A stretch of DNA of 64,000 bases from Dehalococcoidia bacterium (GTDB lineage Bacteria > Chloroflexota > Dehalococcoidia > UBA3495): assembly GCA_030753265.1 (NCBI GenBank), contig JASMCQ010000058.1:24859-88858 (forward strand). Reading direction: 5' to 3'. The position numbers and the translations under genes were made by a program. Below the pieces are notes generated by a model, which was not told where the DNA came from, did not search any database, and worked only from the letters and a program-made list of their open reading frames with translations. Below are positions 16,452 through 25,372 of the stretch, one piece after another. Position 1 is the stretch's first letter, and every line of letters starts with the position of its first letter.

Positions 16452-18863
16452 TCAGACCCGCACCGTCAGGGGTTCGGTGCCGATAATCTGGCGCGCTTCC
16501 AGGTCCTGAAGCTCTCCCTCCTCCAACCCCACCAGGCTCCCCAGCACCGGGCCGTTGTGCTCTCCCAGGCATGGCGCGGGGGCCGACGGGCCGAGGGGCG
16601 TTGCGGAGAAGCGGATGGGAACTTTGGTGTAGGGAAGTTTGCCCACCCAGGCCCGCTCCACTTCCTCGAACAATCCTCCTGCCTCCAGGTGCGGGTCTTT
16701 CGGAAGCAACGCGGGCGGCAGAACGGGGCCGGATGCTACGCCAACTTCCTGGAGCACTCGCGTGACCTCGTAGCCTTCGCGCTCCGCCGTCCACTTGCCT
16801 ACCAGCTCGTCAAGCTCGTCCTGATGGGCCAGCCGCGCTTCCAGGCTGGCAAACCGCTCCTGGCCCGCCAGCTCGCGCGTTCCCATGACGCGACAAAGCT
16901 GCCGCCACTCGTCGTCGGTGAACACGGCAATGGTGACCCAGGAGTCCTCGCCCTGGCAGGGGTAGCACCCGTAGGGGGCCGCCCTGGGGTGGCGGTTTCC
17001 CTGCCGCATCGGCACCCGTCCATTGAGCCCCACGTCCAGGAACGAGTCTCCCAGCATGGTGGTGATGGCCTCGAGCTGGCTAAAGTCCACGTGCTGCCCC
17101 TGGCCGGTACGCTGCCGGTGGAGCAGGCCCACCAGCACGGCCACCGTGCCCATGATCCCGTTGATGGGGTCCACGCCACCTCCACCGAGGGGTGTCGGCA
17201 GGTAATCCGGATAGCCGGACAGATGGTAGATTCCGGACATCTGGGCAAAGGTGCTGGCGAACGCCGGGTAGCGGCTCCAAGGCCCGCTGGCGCCGTATCC
17301 GGACATGGATAGCATCACCATCGTGGGGTTCTGGGGCCTCAGGTCCTGATAGCTCAAGCCGAAGCGGGGCATCACGTTCGGGGTGTAGTTCTCGGTCACC
17401 ACGTCGCACTCCCGCACCAGCCCCCGGAAGAGCTCCTGTCCGCTGGGGTCCGCGAGGTTCAGGGTTATCCCCTTCTTGTTACGGTTGCGGAAGATGTAGC
17501 TGGCCGACTGTTCGTAGGCCATCCCCTCCATCTGGTACACGGAGGTTCGCGCCCCGTCGAAGTGCTGCACCGACTCCACCTTGATCACCTCGGCCCCCAG
17601 CGCGGCCAGGTACTGGGTGGCCGAGGGACCCGCCACCCAGTGGGTGCAGTCCAGGATACGGATGCCTTCGAGGGGCAGCCGGCCCGGAGGCGCCGGGGCC
17701 GCCGCAGGGCCTCGCCGGGGAGAGAACAGGCTGCTATCCCGGAGGTCCCCATTGTGTTGGCCCAGGGTGGGAGCGAGACACGACATCCTCCACGGCGTGG
17801 CCGAGGGCCGGAATGGGGCCCCAGGGACCAGCAGGCTGTCTGCTCCGGGCTGCGCCATCTTCACGAAGAAGCCACGCTCCTTATGCTGAGGGAAATCCAG
17901 GATCTCTTCGGGAGTGGCCACCAGCCCCATGGGGACACCCTGGTCCTGTCCCTGGGCGAAAAGCTCCGCCCGCGTGCGGCCTTCCAGGGCCTGGAAGATC
18001 CGCTGGTGCAACTCCTTGGCGTGGCGCTGGCGTCCCAGGCTGATCTCGAAGCGGGGGTCCTGAGCCAGGTCGGGAGCCCCGATAATCCGGCAAAAATTCT
18101 CCCAGTGGCGGAAGTTCAGGATGTTGACGCCAATGTAACCGTCGGGGCAGGGGATGAGCTGGAAGCCAGAGCCGCGCCGGCCCTCCTGCTGGCCGGTGAG
18201 GGAAAGCTCCGTGACCTGCCGCCCCACTATGGCGGCGATGCAGTCCATCGCGGAAATGTCCACGTGTTGCCCCTGTCCGCCCCGGTTCCGATGGTAGAGG
18301 GCGGCCAGGGCTCCCGCGGTTGCCAATGTGCCCACCACGTAGTCGCAGAGCCAGCCGGCGGTTTGCACCGGGGGCCGCTCCGGGTACCCGTTGTTGCAGA
18401 GCAGCCCTCCCAGGGCGCTGAGTACCAGCTGGCAGGCCCGGTAGTCGCGGTAGGGTCCGGTCTGGCCGAAGTCGGTGATGGAGGTCACCACCAGGCCCGG
18501 GTTCGCCTTCTGCAGCCCCCCAAGGTCCAGCCCAAACCGGGCCAGGACCCCGGGCCGGAAGCTCTCGACCAGCAGGTCCACCTCGCCGGCCAGGCACCTC
18601 AAGCTCTGAACGTCCTCCGGGTCCTCGAGGTCCAGGGTGATGCCTTTCTTGTTGAAGTTCAGGTACCAGAAGGAGCCGCTTTTTTCCCGGTTCGGGATAT
18701 CTCCGGGAAAAGGGCCCAGGTGACGGGTCTTGTCGCCCTCGCCGGGGGCCTCCACCTTCACCACTTCGGCCCCGTAGTCGGCCAGCAGCCGGGTACAGAA
18801 AGGACCCGCCACGCCCTGGGTAAGGTCCAGCACTCGTACGCCGGCCAGCGCTTGATCGGCCAT
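16452..18863 (-). CDS. Double-domain CaiB/BaiF (family III) CoA transferase
   Basis: 803 residues, about twice a normal family III CoA transferase. Two complete CaiB/BaiF modules are joined head to tail: the first starts at GVRVLDLTQGVAGPF, the second near residue 400 at GIRILDCTHWVAGPS. Each has the nucleophilic aspartate context GQGQHVDIS (D202) and GQGQHVDFS. Normal enzymes are interlocked homodimers, so this polypeptide could act as an intramolecular heterodimer. GGAGG lies six bases before the chosen ATG; 11 upstream codons are discounted. Substrate unknown; neighbours suggest carboxylic-acid activation. Confidence 0.92.
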   Translation of the reverse strand: MADQALAGVRVLDLTQGVAGPFCTRLLADYGAEVVKVEAPGEGDKTRHLGPFPGDIPNREKSGSFWYLNFNKKGITLDLEDPEDVQSLRCLAGEVDLLVESFRPGVLARFGLDLGGLQKANPGLVVTSITDFGQTGPYRDYRACQLVLSALGGLLCNNGYPERPPVQTAGWLCDYVVGTLATAGALAALYHRNRGGQGQHVDISAMDCIAAIVGRQVTELSLTGQQEGRRGSGFQLIPCPDGYIGVNILNFRHWENFCRIIGAPDLAQDPRFEISLGRQRHAKELHQRIFQALEGRTRAELFAQGQDQGVPMGLVATPEEILDFPQHKERGFFVKMAQPGADSLLVPGAPFRPSATPWRMSCLAPTLGQHNGDLRDSSLFSPRRGPAAAPAPPGRLPLEGIRILDCTHWVAGPSATQYLAALGAEVIKVESVQHFDGARTSVYQMEGMAYEQSASYIFRNRNKKGITLNLADPSGQELFRGLVRECDVVTENYTPNVMPRFGLSYQDLRPQNPTMVMLSMSGYGASGPWSRYPAFASTFAQMSGIYHLSGYPDYLPTPLGGGGVDPINGIMGTVAVLVGLLHRQRTGQGQHVDFSQLEAITTMLGDSFLDVGLNGRVPMRQGNRHPRAAPYGCYPCQGEDSWVTIAVFTDDEWRQLCRVMGTRELAGQERFASLEARLAHQDELDELVGKWTAEREGYEVTRVLQEVGVASGPVLPPALLPKDPHLEAGGLFEEVERAWVGKLPYTKVPIRFSATPLGPSAPAPCLGEHNGPVLGSLVGLEEGELQDLEARQIIGTEPLTVRV

Positions 18864-19398
18864 GAACGCCCTCCAGTTGGATGAATGGGCCTGCATCGGA
18901 GGACCCGTGGTTCATCCCGTATCTCAAGTGGATATTGGAGTGATCGTACAGAGGCGCGTTGCCCATAAGGCGCGCCCCGGATTATCCGGTGATGTGGGGA
19001 AAACGGCCGTTCTTGCGCCCGTTTTTGCGGACGTGGTGTTCCCTTGGCCGACGGTAAACGGCGACATCCCCATTCGAGTACTGGCGCAACCGGAATAGTA
19101 GCACATGCCCGGATGGGATGGTATCCCCGGCATTCCGGCCGAACTTTCAGGTAATTTTCCGGCCTCTCCGGAGCAACTCACAGAGGAGGGTGTCGTACCG
19201 GCGCGGGCGAGCATCCACGTCGGAGCGAACCAGGTCCGGCCCAGAGGAGAGACGCCGCGATTGACACGATATGGGTGGGTCCATAGAATCATCACCGTTG
19301 GGGAGGCGAGTTTTTGCGACGCCCGAATCCTGATCCTGAATTTTGGCATTGATAGTGCGGTAGTCTCGTCGCCCTGGCGAAGTAGAGCGTGCAACAAG
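18864..19398. other. Divergent intergenic region, nothing recognised
   Basis: About 535 bases between the divergently transcribed CoA transferase and the flavoenzyme gene. The open frame of the downstream gene extends back through here, but the extension has no family similarity and the Old Yellow Enzyme fold begins only at 19399. No hairpin or clear promoter is seen. Confidence 0.4.
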
Positions 19399-21396
19399 AT
19401 GTCCGATTTCAAGCATCTCTTTCAGCCCATCAATCTCGGTTCCCTGCTGGTGCGCAACCGGTTGATGATGACCACCCATCACACCCGCCTGTCGGAAGGC
19501 AGAAACCTCCGCTATCTGGAGGAGCGGGCCCGTGGGGGAGTGGGGCTGATCGGGATCAATTCGGGCGAGGGAGTGCACCATTACTCGGTGGGTCCGGGGC
19601 GGTTCGTCCCCGGCCATGCGTCGGATCCCGACGTAGTGCCCCTCAATCCGGCCACGCCTGAGGGCATCCGTCACTACGATGATGCGCTGATTCCGGTGTT
19701 TCGAAGGCGGGCCGAAGCGGTGCACCGCCATGGCGCCGTCTGCGTTGGGCAGGTGCTCCACCTGGGGATCGCGATCCAGCATGCGGGCGCCCTGCGTCTG
19801 GCTATGGGACCCTCCGAGGTGATCGACGAGTACGACCTGGAAGTGCCTCACGAGTTGGAGGCAGAGGAGATCGCGGAGCTGGTCCGGGTATTCGCCCATG
19901 GCGCCAGGAGGATCAAGGAAGCGGGCCTGGACGGCGTGGAGATCGGCGCGGCTCACGGGTATCTGGTAAACCAGTTCCTATCGCCCCATACCAACCGGCG
20001 CAACGACCGATACGGGGGCAACCCGGACAACCGGCTCCGCTTCCTGTTGGAGATGCTGGAGGCCACCAGGGAACTGGTGGGCCCAAGCTTCCCGGTGGGG
20101 GTGCGCATCACCGGCGACGAGCGCTTCGAAGGCGGCCTGACGCTGGAGGACGTGAAAGGGCTCGCCCGGCGGTTGAACCAGCACATCGATTTCATAAATA
20201 TCAGCGGCGGAACTCATATGGGACTCACCAAGGATGGGCTAAAGCTGGCCTACACGAGCCCGTCCTACGTGCCGCCCGGCCCCAACGTTCCCATGGCCGC
20301 CGCGATCAAGGCGGTGGTGGACATTCCGGTAATCGTGGCCGGCAGGATCAACGACCCGTCGCTCGCCGAGGGCATCATCGCCGAAGGCTCCGCCGACATG
20401 GTGGGGATGGCCCGGGCCTTCATCGCCGACCCAGAATTTGCCAACAAGGCCAGGGAGGGCAGGCTCGAGGACATCAGGACCTGCATCGTCACCAACGAAT
20501 GCCATTACGTGGGGCGGCGACGGCCGGTGATGTGCGCGGTGAACGCGGCGGCGGGCCGGGAAGAGGAGATGGATTTTGCGCCGGCTCGGGCCAAGAAGCT
20601 CGTCCTCATCGTGGGAGGCGGCCCGGCGGGGATGGAGGCGGCCCGGCTGGCCGCCCTCAGGGGACACCGTGTCCTGCTGAGTGAGCGCCGGACCGAACTC
20701 GGCGGCAAGGTTAGCATCATCGCTCGTGACCCCAACCGCCGGCAACTGGGAGATATGATTGTCTATCTCCACTCTCAACTCAAGAAACTGGGAGTGGAGC
20801 TACTACTGGGCGAAGAGATAACCCCGGAATTGGTGGCCGAGCTTGCTCCCGACGCCGTGGTGCTGGCCACCGGCGCCGAGCCCTATGTTCCTCCGGTTCC
20901 CGGCGTGGATGACGCACGGGTGGTGACCTCCATGCAGGTCCTCCAGGGGGAGGCCCAGGTTGGGCAGAAGGTGCTGGTTGTCGGAGGCGTCGAGGACCAT
21001 CTGCCCGCCCCATCGATTGCCGAGTTCCTGGCGGACCAGGGTAAAGACGTGGAACTGATTTCGGAATTGCTGACCGTGGGTCAGGGTATCGAGGATGCCA
21101 CCAAGTACCTGCTGACCAAGCGGCTCTTGGAAAAGGGAGTTACCCTCTCGCCCTTGACTGGGCTCAAAGCGATAGGAGAGGAAAGCATCGTGGTCCGGAA
21201 CACCTTGACCAGGCGAGAGCGCCGGATAGAGGGCATAGAAACGGTCGTGCTGGCGTGCGGCAGCCGCGCCAATACCCAGCTTGCGAGGGCGCTGAAAGGC
21301 CGGGTCAAGGAACTCCATTTGGCCGGTGACTGCCTGGCCCCGCGCCGGATATTCCACGCGGTGCTGGACGGCGCCCGGGCCGGCCGGTACCTGTAG
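19399..21396 (+). CDS. NADH:flavin oxidoreductase, 2,4-dienoyl-CoA reductase-like
   Basis: 665 residues, close to the 671 of E. coli FadH. An Old Yellow Enzyme FMN barrel (FQPINLGSLLVRNR; AAHGYLVNQFLSPHTNRR; DRYGG) is followed by an FAD/NAD domain (LVLIVGGGPAGMEAARLAA). Between them FadH has a [4Fe-4S] motif CxxCx3Cx11C; here the region reads TCIVTNECHYVGRRRPVMC, so the second cysteine is Thr and the spacing is one shorter. The cluster may be absent or altered. The start at ATG 19399 is set by similarity; no strong ribosome binding site is seen. It probably reduces an unsaturated CoA ester or related enone. Confidence 0.88.
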   Translation: MSDFKHLFQPINLGSLLVRNRLMMTTHHTRLSEGRNLRYLEERARGGVGLIGINSGEGVHHYSVGPGRFVPGHASDPDVVPLNPATPEGIRHYDDALIPVFRRRAEAVHRHGAVCVGQVLHLGIAIQHAGALRLAMGPSEVIDEYDLEVPHELEAEEIAELVRVFAHGARRIKEAGLDGVEIGAAHGYLVNQFLSPHTNRRNDRYGGNPDNRLRFLLEMLEATRELVGPSFPVGVRITGDERFEGGLTLEDVKGLARRLNQHIDFINISGGTHMGLTKDGLKLAYTSPSYVPPGPNVPMAAAIKAVVDIPVIVAGRINDPSLAEGIIAEGSADMVGMARAFIADPEFANKAREGRLEDIRTCIVTNECHYVGRRRPVMCAVNAAAGREEEMDFAPARAKKLVLIVGGGPAGMEAARLAALRGHRVLLSERRTELGGKVSIIARDPNRRQLGDMIVYLHSQLKKLGVELLLGEEITPELVAELAPDAVVLATGAEPYVPPVPGVDDARVVTSMQVLQGEAQVGQKVLVVGGVEDHLPAPSIAEFLADQGKDVELISELLTVGQGIEDATKYLLTKRLLEKGVTLSPLTGLKAIGEESIVVRNTLTRRERRIEGIETVVLACGSRANTQLARALKGRVKELHLAGDCLAPRRIFHAVLDGARAGRYL

Positions 21397-21476
21397 ACTG
21401 TTGACCCGCGGCCGACGGCAAGTCGCGTTCCTGCCGCTCGGTCAAGCGGCCGAAGAGCAACTCACAAGGGGTGATG

Positions 21477-22250
21477 ATGAGAATACGCAGCAATAGCATG
21501 AAGGCAAAGCTCAAAGAGAACCAGATTGTGGTGGGTGGGAGACTCGGTTCGTATTGTCCCGAGATGGTCGAGCTGTTTGGGGCGTTGGAATATGACTACG
21601 TGACCATCGACTGCGAGCATCTGCCCATGGACGAGCGGGAGGTGGAGAACCTCATTCGGGCCGGAGACGCCTTCAACATCCCGGTCATAATCCGGATGGC
21701 GTTCTCAGAGGATCAAATACTACGCTACCTGGACGTGGGCGCCGCCGGGGTCCATATCCCTCGAATCAACACGGCCGTGGACGCCCGCGCCGTGGTCCAG
21801 GCCTGCCGGTTCTACCCCGAGGGTTCGCGTACCGTGTACGAAAAGGGCCGGGGGGCGTGGTTTGGGCTGGACGTCATCGGACGCGAATACACCGAGATGG
21901 CCAACCGGGAGGTGTTCGTCCTGTGCCAACTGGAGGAGGTCGAGGCGGTTCAGAATCTGTCGGAGATTCTCGCCGTGCCGGGTATCGACTGTATTCAGAT
22001 CGGCCCCAGGGACTTGTGGCAGTCCATGGGCATGCCGGACCAGGCAGAGGTCGACCGGACCATGGACGCCATGATCGTGGAGATCGTCAAGGCGGGCGTG
22101 GATGTCAGCCTCAGCGTGGTGTTCGATCGCGAGGCAACCAAACGTCGATACGAGTTGGGGGTCAAGAAGTTCGACCTGGGCCTGTCGGACCTTGTCGCAC
22201 TCGCCGGCGCGGAGTTCCTGCGGGAGATCAGACACCTGGGGGACGGCTAG
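21477..22250 (+). CDS. HpcH/HpaI aldolase family protein
   Basis: About 257 residues. Class II (metal-dependent) pyruvate aldolase fold: YDYVTIDCEHLPMDE near the N-terminus, ARAVVQACRFYPEG, LCQLEEVEAVQNL and IQIGPRDLWQSMGMP, matching the metal Glu/Asp and substrate Arg regions of HpaI. These enzymes cleave 4-hydroxy-2-oxoacids to pyruvate and an aldehyde, often in aromatic breakdown. GTG-ATG-ATG codons at 21471, 21474 and 21477 compete as starts; AAGGGG lies five bases before the third. It follows the flavoenzyme on the same strand by 80 bases and may be cotranscribed. Confidence 0.9.
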   Translation: MRIRSNSMKAKLKENQIVVGGRLGSYCPEMVELFGALEYDYVTIDCEHLPMDEREVENLIRAGDAFNIPVIIRMAFSEDQILRYLDVGAAGVHIPRINTAVDARAVVQACRFYPEGSRTVYEKGRGAWFGLDVIGREYTEMANREVFVLCQLEEVEAVQNLSEILAVPGIDCIQIGPRDLWQSMGMPDQAEVDRTMDAMIVEIVKAGVDVSLSVVFDREATKRRYELGVKKFDLGLSDLVALAGAEFLREIRHLGDG

Positions 22251-22604
22251 CCGGCTGTCTCGTGATAATCGGCTCCACCGGCGCCGTTCGCGGTGAGCGC
22301 CGTTACGCCCCTCCGGGCGATGCCGGGAGAACGAACCGCGACGAAATTCGACCGTTCGTGGTGAGCCTGTCGAACCACCGGCGCGGCGCCCTTCGACAGG
22401 CTCTGGGACAACGGATGAGCTTAACGGCCGTGACCGAAACCAGGGATTAGCGTATTTTGTGCAATGAATCTAAATCGGCGAAACTGGGCGGTAGTCCCAT
22501 CCGCTCCCGTCATTCCGGCGAAGGCCGGAATCCAGAGAAGCGCCGCCGGGATTACCGGCTGGGTGACAAGCCAATTACACGGCACTAAACTAGCGGAGGC
22601 AACC
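22251..22604. repeat. Intergenic region with two hairpin repeats
   Basis: GAGCCTGTCGAA (22363-22374) pairs with TTCGACAGGCTC (22392-22403); a half copy recurs at 43721-43750. TTCCGGC-gaag-GCCGGAA (22513-22530) lies within CGTCATTCCGGCGAAGGCCG, also found as facing pairs near 53237 and 61699. Both are widespread bacterial intergenic repeat types. No gene is supported except the small frame that follows. Confidence 0.7.
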
Positions 22605-22706
22605 GTGGCCTTGGAGGGTAGAGAGGCCAGAGATTTGTACGTCCCTGATCCGGTATCCGGAGCGGCGACCGATAATTTGGCGCCCATTGGAGTTCTTACG
22701 GCATGA
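22605..22706 (+). CDS. Small upstream ORF overlapping the dehalogenase homologue
   Basis: 33 codons from GTG at 22605, with GGAGG five to six bases upstream, ending in TGA that overlaps the next ATG in an ATGA four-base overlap. The frame continues upstream into a repeat, so GTG is the sensible start. No similarity is recognised and no membrane segment is seen, so it is not an RdhB anchor. It may serve only to couple translation into the downstream gene, or be fortuitous. Confidence 0.4.
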   Translation: MALEGREARDLYVPDPVSGAATDNLAPIGVLTA

Positions 22707-23986
22707 AGATCAAGCAGCGGCCGGCCCCTAAGGTGCAACAACCAGAGAACCCGAGCCCAAACGGCTTTGTCACGGCTGCCGAAATGTACGAGGTGCAAAG
22801 CTCGTACGTAAGGTTCAACCAGATGAACAATATGGGCACCCAGGCGCTCTATGATCCGGTGGCTTTCGCGGAACGCGCCAAGCTAAAAACCAAGCAGCAC
22901 CTGCTTGTTGAAAAGGGGCGGAGCGGCTACGACCGGCCCGCCTGGAGCCTGGACGCCGCGGCAGATTCCTTCCTCAATCTGCTGAGGTTCTCGAAGAATG
23001 AGCCGGATCAGCCCTCCACCGCCTGGCAGTCCCAGTTGGGACCCGCGCCAGGGCAGCGCTGGGAGGCTCCCACCAAAGAGGCATCCAAGGTCGTGCGTAA
23101 GGCCGCCAGGGTGTTCGGCGCGAACCAGGCCGGTATTGCCAGGCTGGACCGGCGTTGGGTGTACTCCCATTACTTCGACAAGAAGGCGATGAAACAGTAC
23201 CCCATCAAGTTCTCCGACGAGCCCGGCCTGGAACAGTACGATGCGCCCACTCTTCTGGAAGATGGGACTCGCGTCATTCCAAAGGAGATGCAGTACGTGG
23301 TGGTGATGCTGCACGAATGGCCCGGGGGCTCCAAGGGCGCGGAGTACGCGCCGACCCTCCTCACGGAGGCGTTCAGCACCATGGCCTATACCAGGCTGGC
23401 GCCAACCGTTTGGATGCTGGCCGAGTTTATTCGAGGCCTGGGGTACCACGCAATCCCTTGCGGCAACGACGTGGCGCTGAGCATCCCCCTGGCCGTCGAC
23501 GCGGGGCTCGGTCAGGTGGGCCGGCACAGCAACCTGATCAACCCCAAGATTGGGTCCCGCCTGCGGATATCCAAAGTCATCACCGACCTGCCGCTGGAGC
23601 CCGACGGCGCCCGGGACTTCGGCATCACCGAGTTCTGCGATATCTGTCTGAAATGCACCCGGAAGTGCGGTGCCGGGGCCATTCCGACGGGCGAGCGAAG
23701 CTATCAGCCAAACAACGAGTGCAACACCACCGGGGTCCTCCAGTGGATGGTCGACGCGAAGAAGTGCATGGGGTACCAGAACCGGGTCGGCACCACCTGC
23801 TCCAATTGCACCCGGACCTGCCCTTGGACCAAGTCCACCCACTGGGTGCACGTGGCGGCTCGCATCTCCATCAAACACTGGCGCTGGCGGTGGCTGAACC
23901 GGTTCTGGCTGTGGTTCGACGATGTGCTGAGCTATGGGAAGTATAACAAGCGGCCGGAGGAATTCTGGGCCGAGGACGAGCGCTGA
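22703..23986 (+). CDS. Reductive dehalogenase (RdhA) homologue, soluble type
   Basis: 427 residues. The C-terminal ferredoxin module has two cluster motifs, CDICLKCTRKC (C312, C315, C318, C322) and C355-x10-C366-x2-C369-x3-C373-P, as in RdhA. The preceding block VDAGLGQVGRHSNLINPKIG and GSRLRISKVITDLPLEPD match the corrinoid-binding C-terminal part of reductive dehalogenases. There is no twin-arginine signal and no rdhB anchor gene, so it should be cytoplasmic, like catabolic NpRdhA-type or uncharacterised marine Chloroflexota homologues. The C-terminal 45 residues are rich in Trp. No corrinoid genes are near. It is distinguished from QueG by length and overall motif order, but activity is unproven. 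Confidence 0.8.
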   Translation: MKIKQRPAPKVQQPENPSPNGFVTAAEMYEVQSSYVRFNQMNNMGTQALYDPVAFAERAKLKTKQHLLVEKGRSGYDRPAWSLDAAADSFLNLLRFSKNEPDQPSTAWQSQLGPAPGQRWEAPTKEASKVVRKAARVFGANQAGIARLDRRWVYSHYFDKKAMKQYPIKFSDEPGLEQYDAPTLLEDGTRVIPKEMQYVVVMLHEWPGGSKGAEYAPTLLTEAFSTMAYTRLAPTVWMLAEFIRGLGYHAIPCGNDVALSIPLAVDAGLGQVGRHSNLINPKIGSRLRISKVITDLPLEPDGARDFGITEFCDICLKCTRKCGAGAIPTGERSYQPNNECNTTGVLQWMVDAKKCMGYQNRVGTTCSNCTRTCPWTKSTHWVHVAARISIKHWRWRWLNRFWLWFDDVLSYGKYNKRPEEFWAEDER

Positions 23987-24001
23987 CCGGTCAAGAAGCC
24001 G

Positions 24002-25321
24002 TCAGGGTGCGGAGGCCAAGGTCTCGGGCCTGCCGGCCGGGTCTTCGATGCCGGCGCCCTGGTCCCCCGCCGCCCGGCCTTGCCCCGCCTGAGGCTGTTC
24101 CAGGTGGTCCAGGAACTCCTGGTAGCTGCCGAACCGGCCGACGGACTTGATGAAGCCCTCCAGGGAGCCACTGCGGTCCTGAAGCTCCCTCAGTTGAGCG
24201 TCTATGGGGCTGATCGACGCCGCGCTGGTGGCGTAGGACCCGTGAAAGGCGAAGAAGGCCTGGTTGATCTTCCGAATGAAGCTGCCGTTGTCCGCCAGGA
24301 ACCGGCGTCGCTCCTCCATATACGCCTCCGCCTCCTCGATGTTGCCTTCGGCCAGCAGCTCCTCGGTCTTCACCCGGGTCTCGCGCATGGCGGCATTGAA
24401 GTCGAAGGCCTCGGGGTCCGGGGCCACGGGCTCCGGTGGCGGATCGCGGTTTATCCGCTCCCCGGTCATGGCCGTGAAGGCCCGGTCCCCGATCGCCCGG
24501 CCGCCCAGTGTCGCTGCCGTCTCGTTCAGGGTGGTCATTTGGGAGCTGTCCCAGAAGTGCTGCCCCAGCGGTTGGAAGAAGAACCAATGGTGGAGCCATT
24601 CGTGAGCGGTGGTCACCACGGCATGGTGGAGACTGCCGGAATCGGAAACCACGCTGGGGTAGGTGGCCACACCGCCGGTGCTTGCCACCAGGGCCGCCAT
24701 GTTTTCCCCTTGGAAGATCTGCTCCTCGATCTGTTCCCGGACGTCGTCGTCCAGGCCGGGAATCAGCAAGACCGTCAACTGCCGCTCGATCCGGTCCCTC
24801 GGCGACAGTATCAGCGCCCCGGGAGACCCGGAAAAGACGGTGTCCACCGGCGGAAAGATGAGGCCGATCCGGGAGGCGAACCCTTCCGTGGCGAGCACGG
24901 CGCTGATCTCGCCCTCTATCGTCTCCTCCACACCCTCCCGCAGGTGGCGTCGCCGCTCTCTGATTTCCTCAATCTCGGCCCGGAGAGGCCGGCCCTGATC
25001 CTCCGGCGACGGACTCCCGGCGTTCGACTCGGGGAACCGGAGCCGGTGCTCCAGGCCCCGCAACGTTTCGCCCAGGTCAAAGAACTCCACCGCCCGGGCG
25101 ATTCGGTCCTCACGCGACGGCGTCGAGGCCCAGGGCAGCAGGTCCTCCAGCTTGTTGACCCATTTTTCCAGGAAGTGGGACAGCTCCCAGCGGACCAGGC
25201 TGTACCGGTAGGGCGCTACCGCCAGGTCCAACGCCGAGGGCCGGTAATCGCCGTTTCCGGCGGCCAGCACCAAGAGGCCCAGGAAAACGGCCAGCAGCAC
25301 CCTGCGGCCACCTCTCAGCAT
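24002..25321 (-). CDS. Exported zincin-like protein of unknown function
   Basis: 439 residues. The N-terminus (RRVLLAVFLGLLVLAAG) is a signal peptide or anchor. HEWLHHW (H240, E241, H244) followed 23 residues on by NETAATLGG (E267) fits the HExxH plus downstream Glu of gluzincin peptidases. Family PF10023 (putative aminopeptidase) has a comparable layout, but I cannot confirm membership. Charged, probably helical stretches flank the motif (about 110-140 and 290-340). The gene converges with the dehalogenase homologue, stops 15 bases apart. Calling it a protease is inference from the motif alone. Confidence 0.7.
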   Translation of the reverse strand: MLRGGRRVLLAVFLGLLVLAAGNGDYRPSALDLAVAPYRYSLVRWELSHFLEKWVNKLEDLLPWASTPSREDRIARAVEFFDLGETLRGLEHRLRFPESNAGSPSPEDQGRPLRAEIEEIRERRRHLREGVEETIEGEISAVLATEGFASRIGLIFPPVDTVFSGSPGALILSPRDRIERQLTVLLIPGLDDDVREQIEEQIFQGENMAALVASTGGVATYPSVVSDSGSLHHAVVTTAHEWLHHWFFFQPLGQHFWDSSQMTTLNETAATLGGRAIGDRAFTAMTGERINRDPPPEPVAPDPEAFDFNAAMRETRVKTEELLAEGNIEEAEAYMEERRRFLADNGSFIRKINQAFFAFHGSYATSAASISPIDAQLRELQDRSGSLEGFIKSVGRFGSYQEFLDHLEQPQAGQGRAAGDQGAGIEDPAGRPETLASAP

Positions 25322-25372
25322 CGCTGGTGCTCCGGTCCCGTTCCTCTGTGCAATGGCGTCAGGCCGGCGGCG

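Noticed and set aside
17562..18884. 440-codon plus-strand frame opposite the double CoA transferase
   Set aside because: Antisense of a well-supported gene, without recognisable domains.
22251..22702. Possible cobalamin riboswitch before the dehalogenase homologue
   Set aside because: No B12-box-like sequence is present; the region is made of two hairpin repeats and a short frame.
22703..23986. Annotation of the dehalogenase homologue as QueG (epoxyqueuosine reductase)
   Set aside because: QueG also has two cluster motifs and a corrinoid, but the length, the large N-terminal region and the GLGQVGRHSNLINPKIG block fit RdhA better; phylogeny would settle it.
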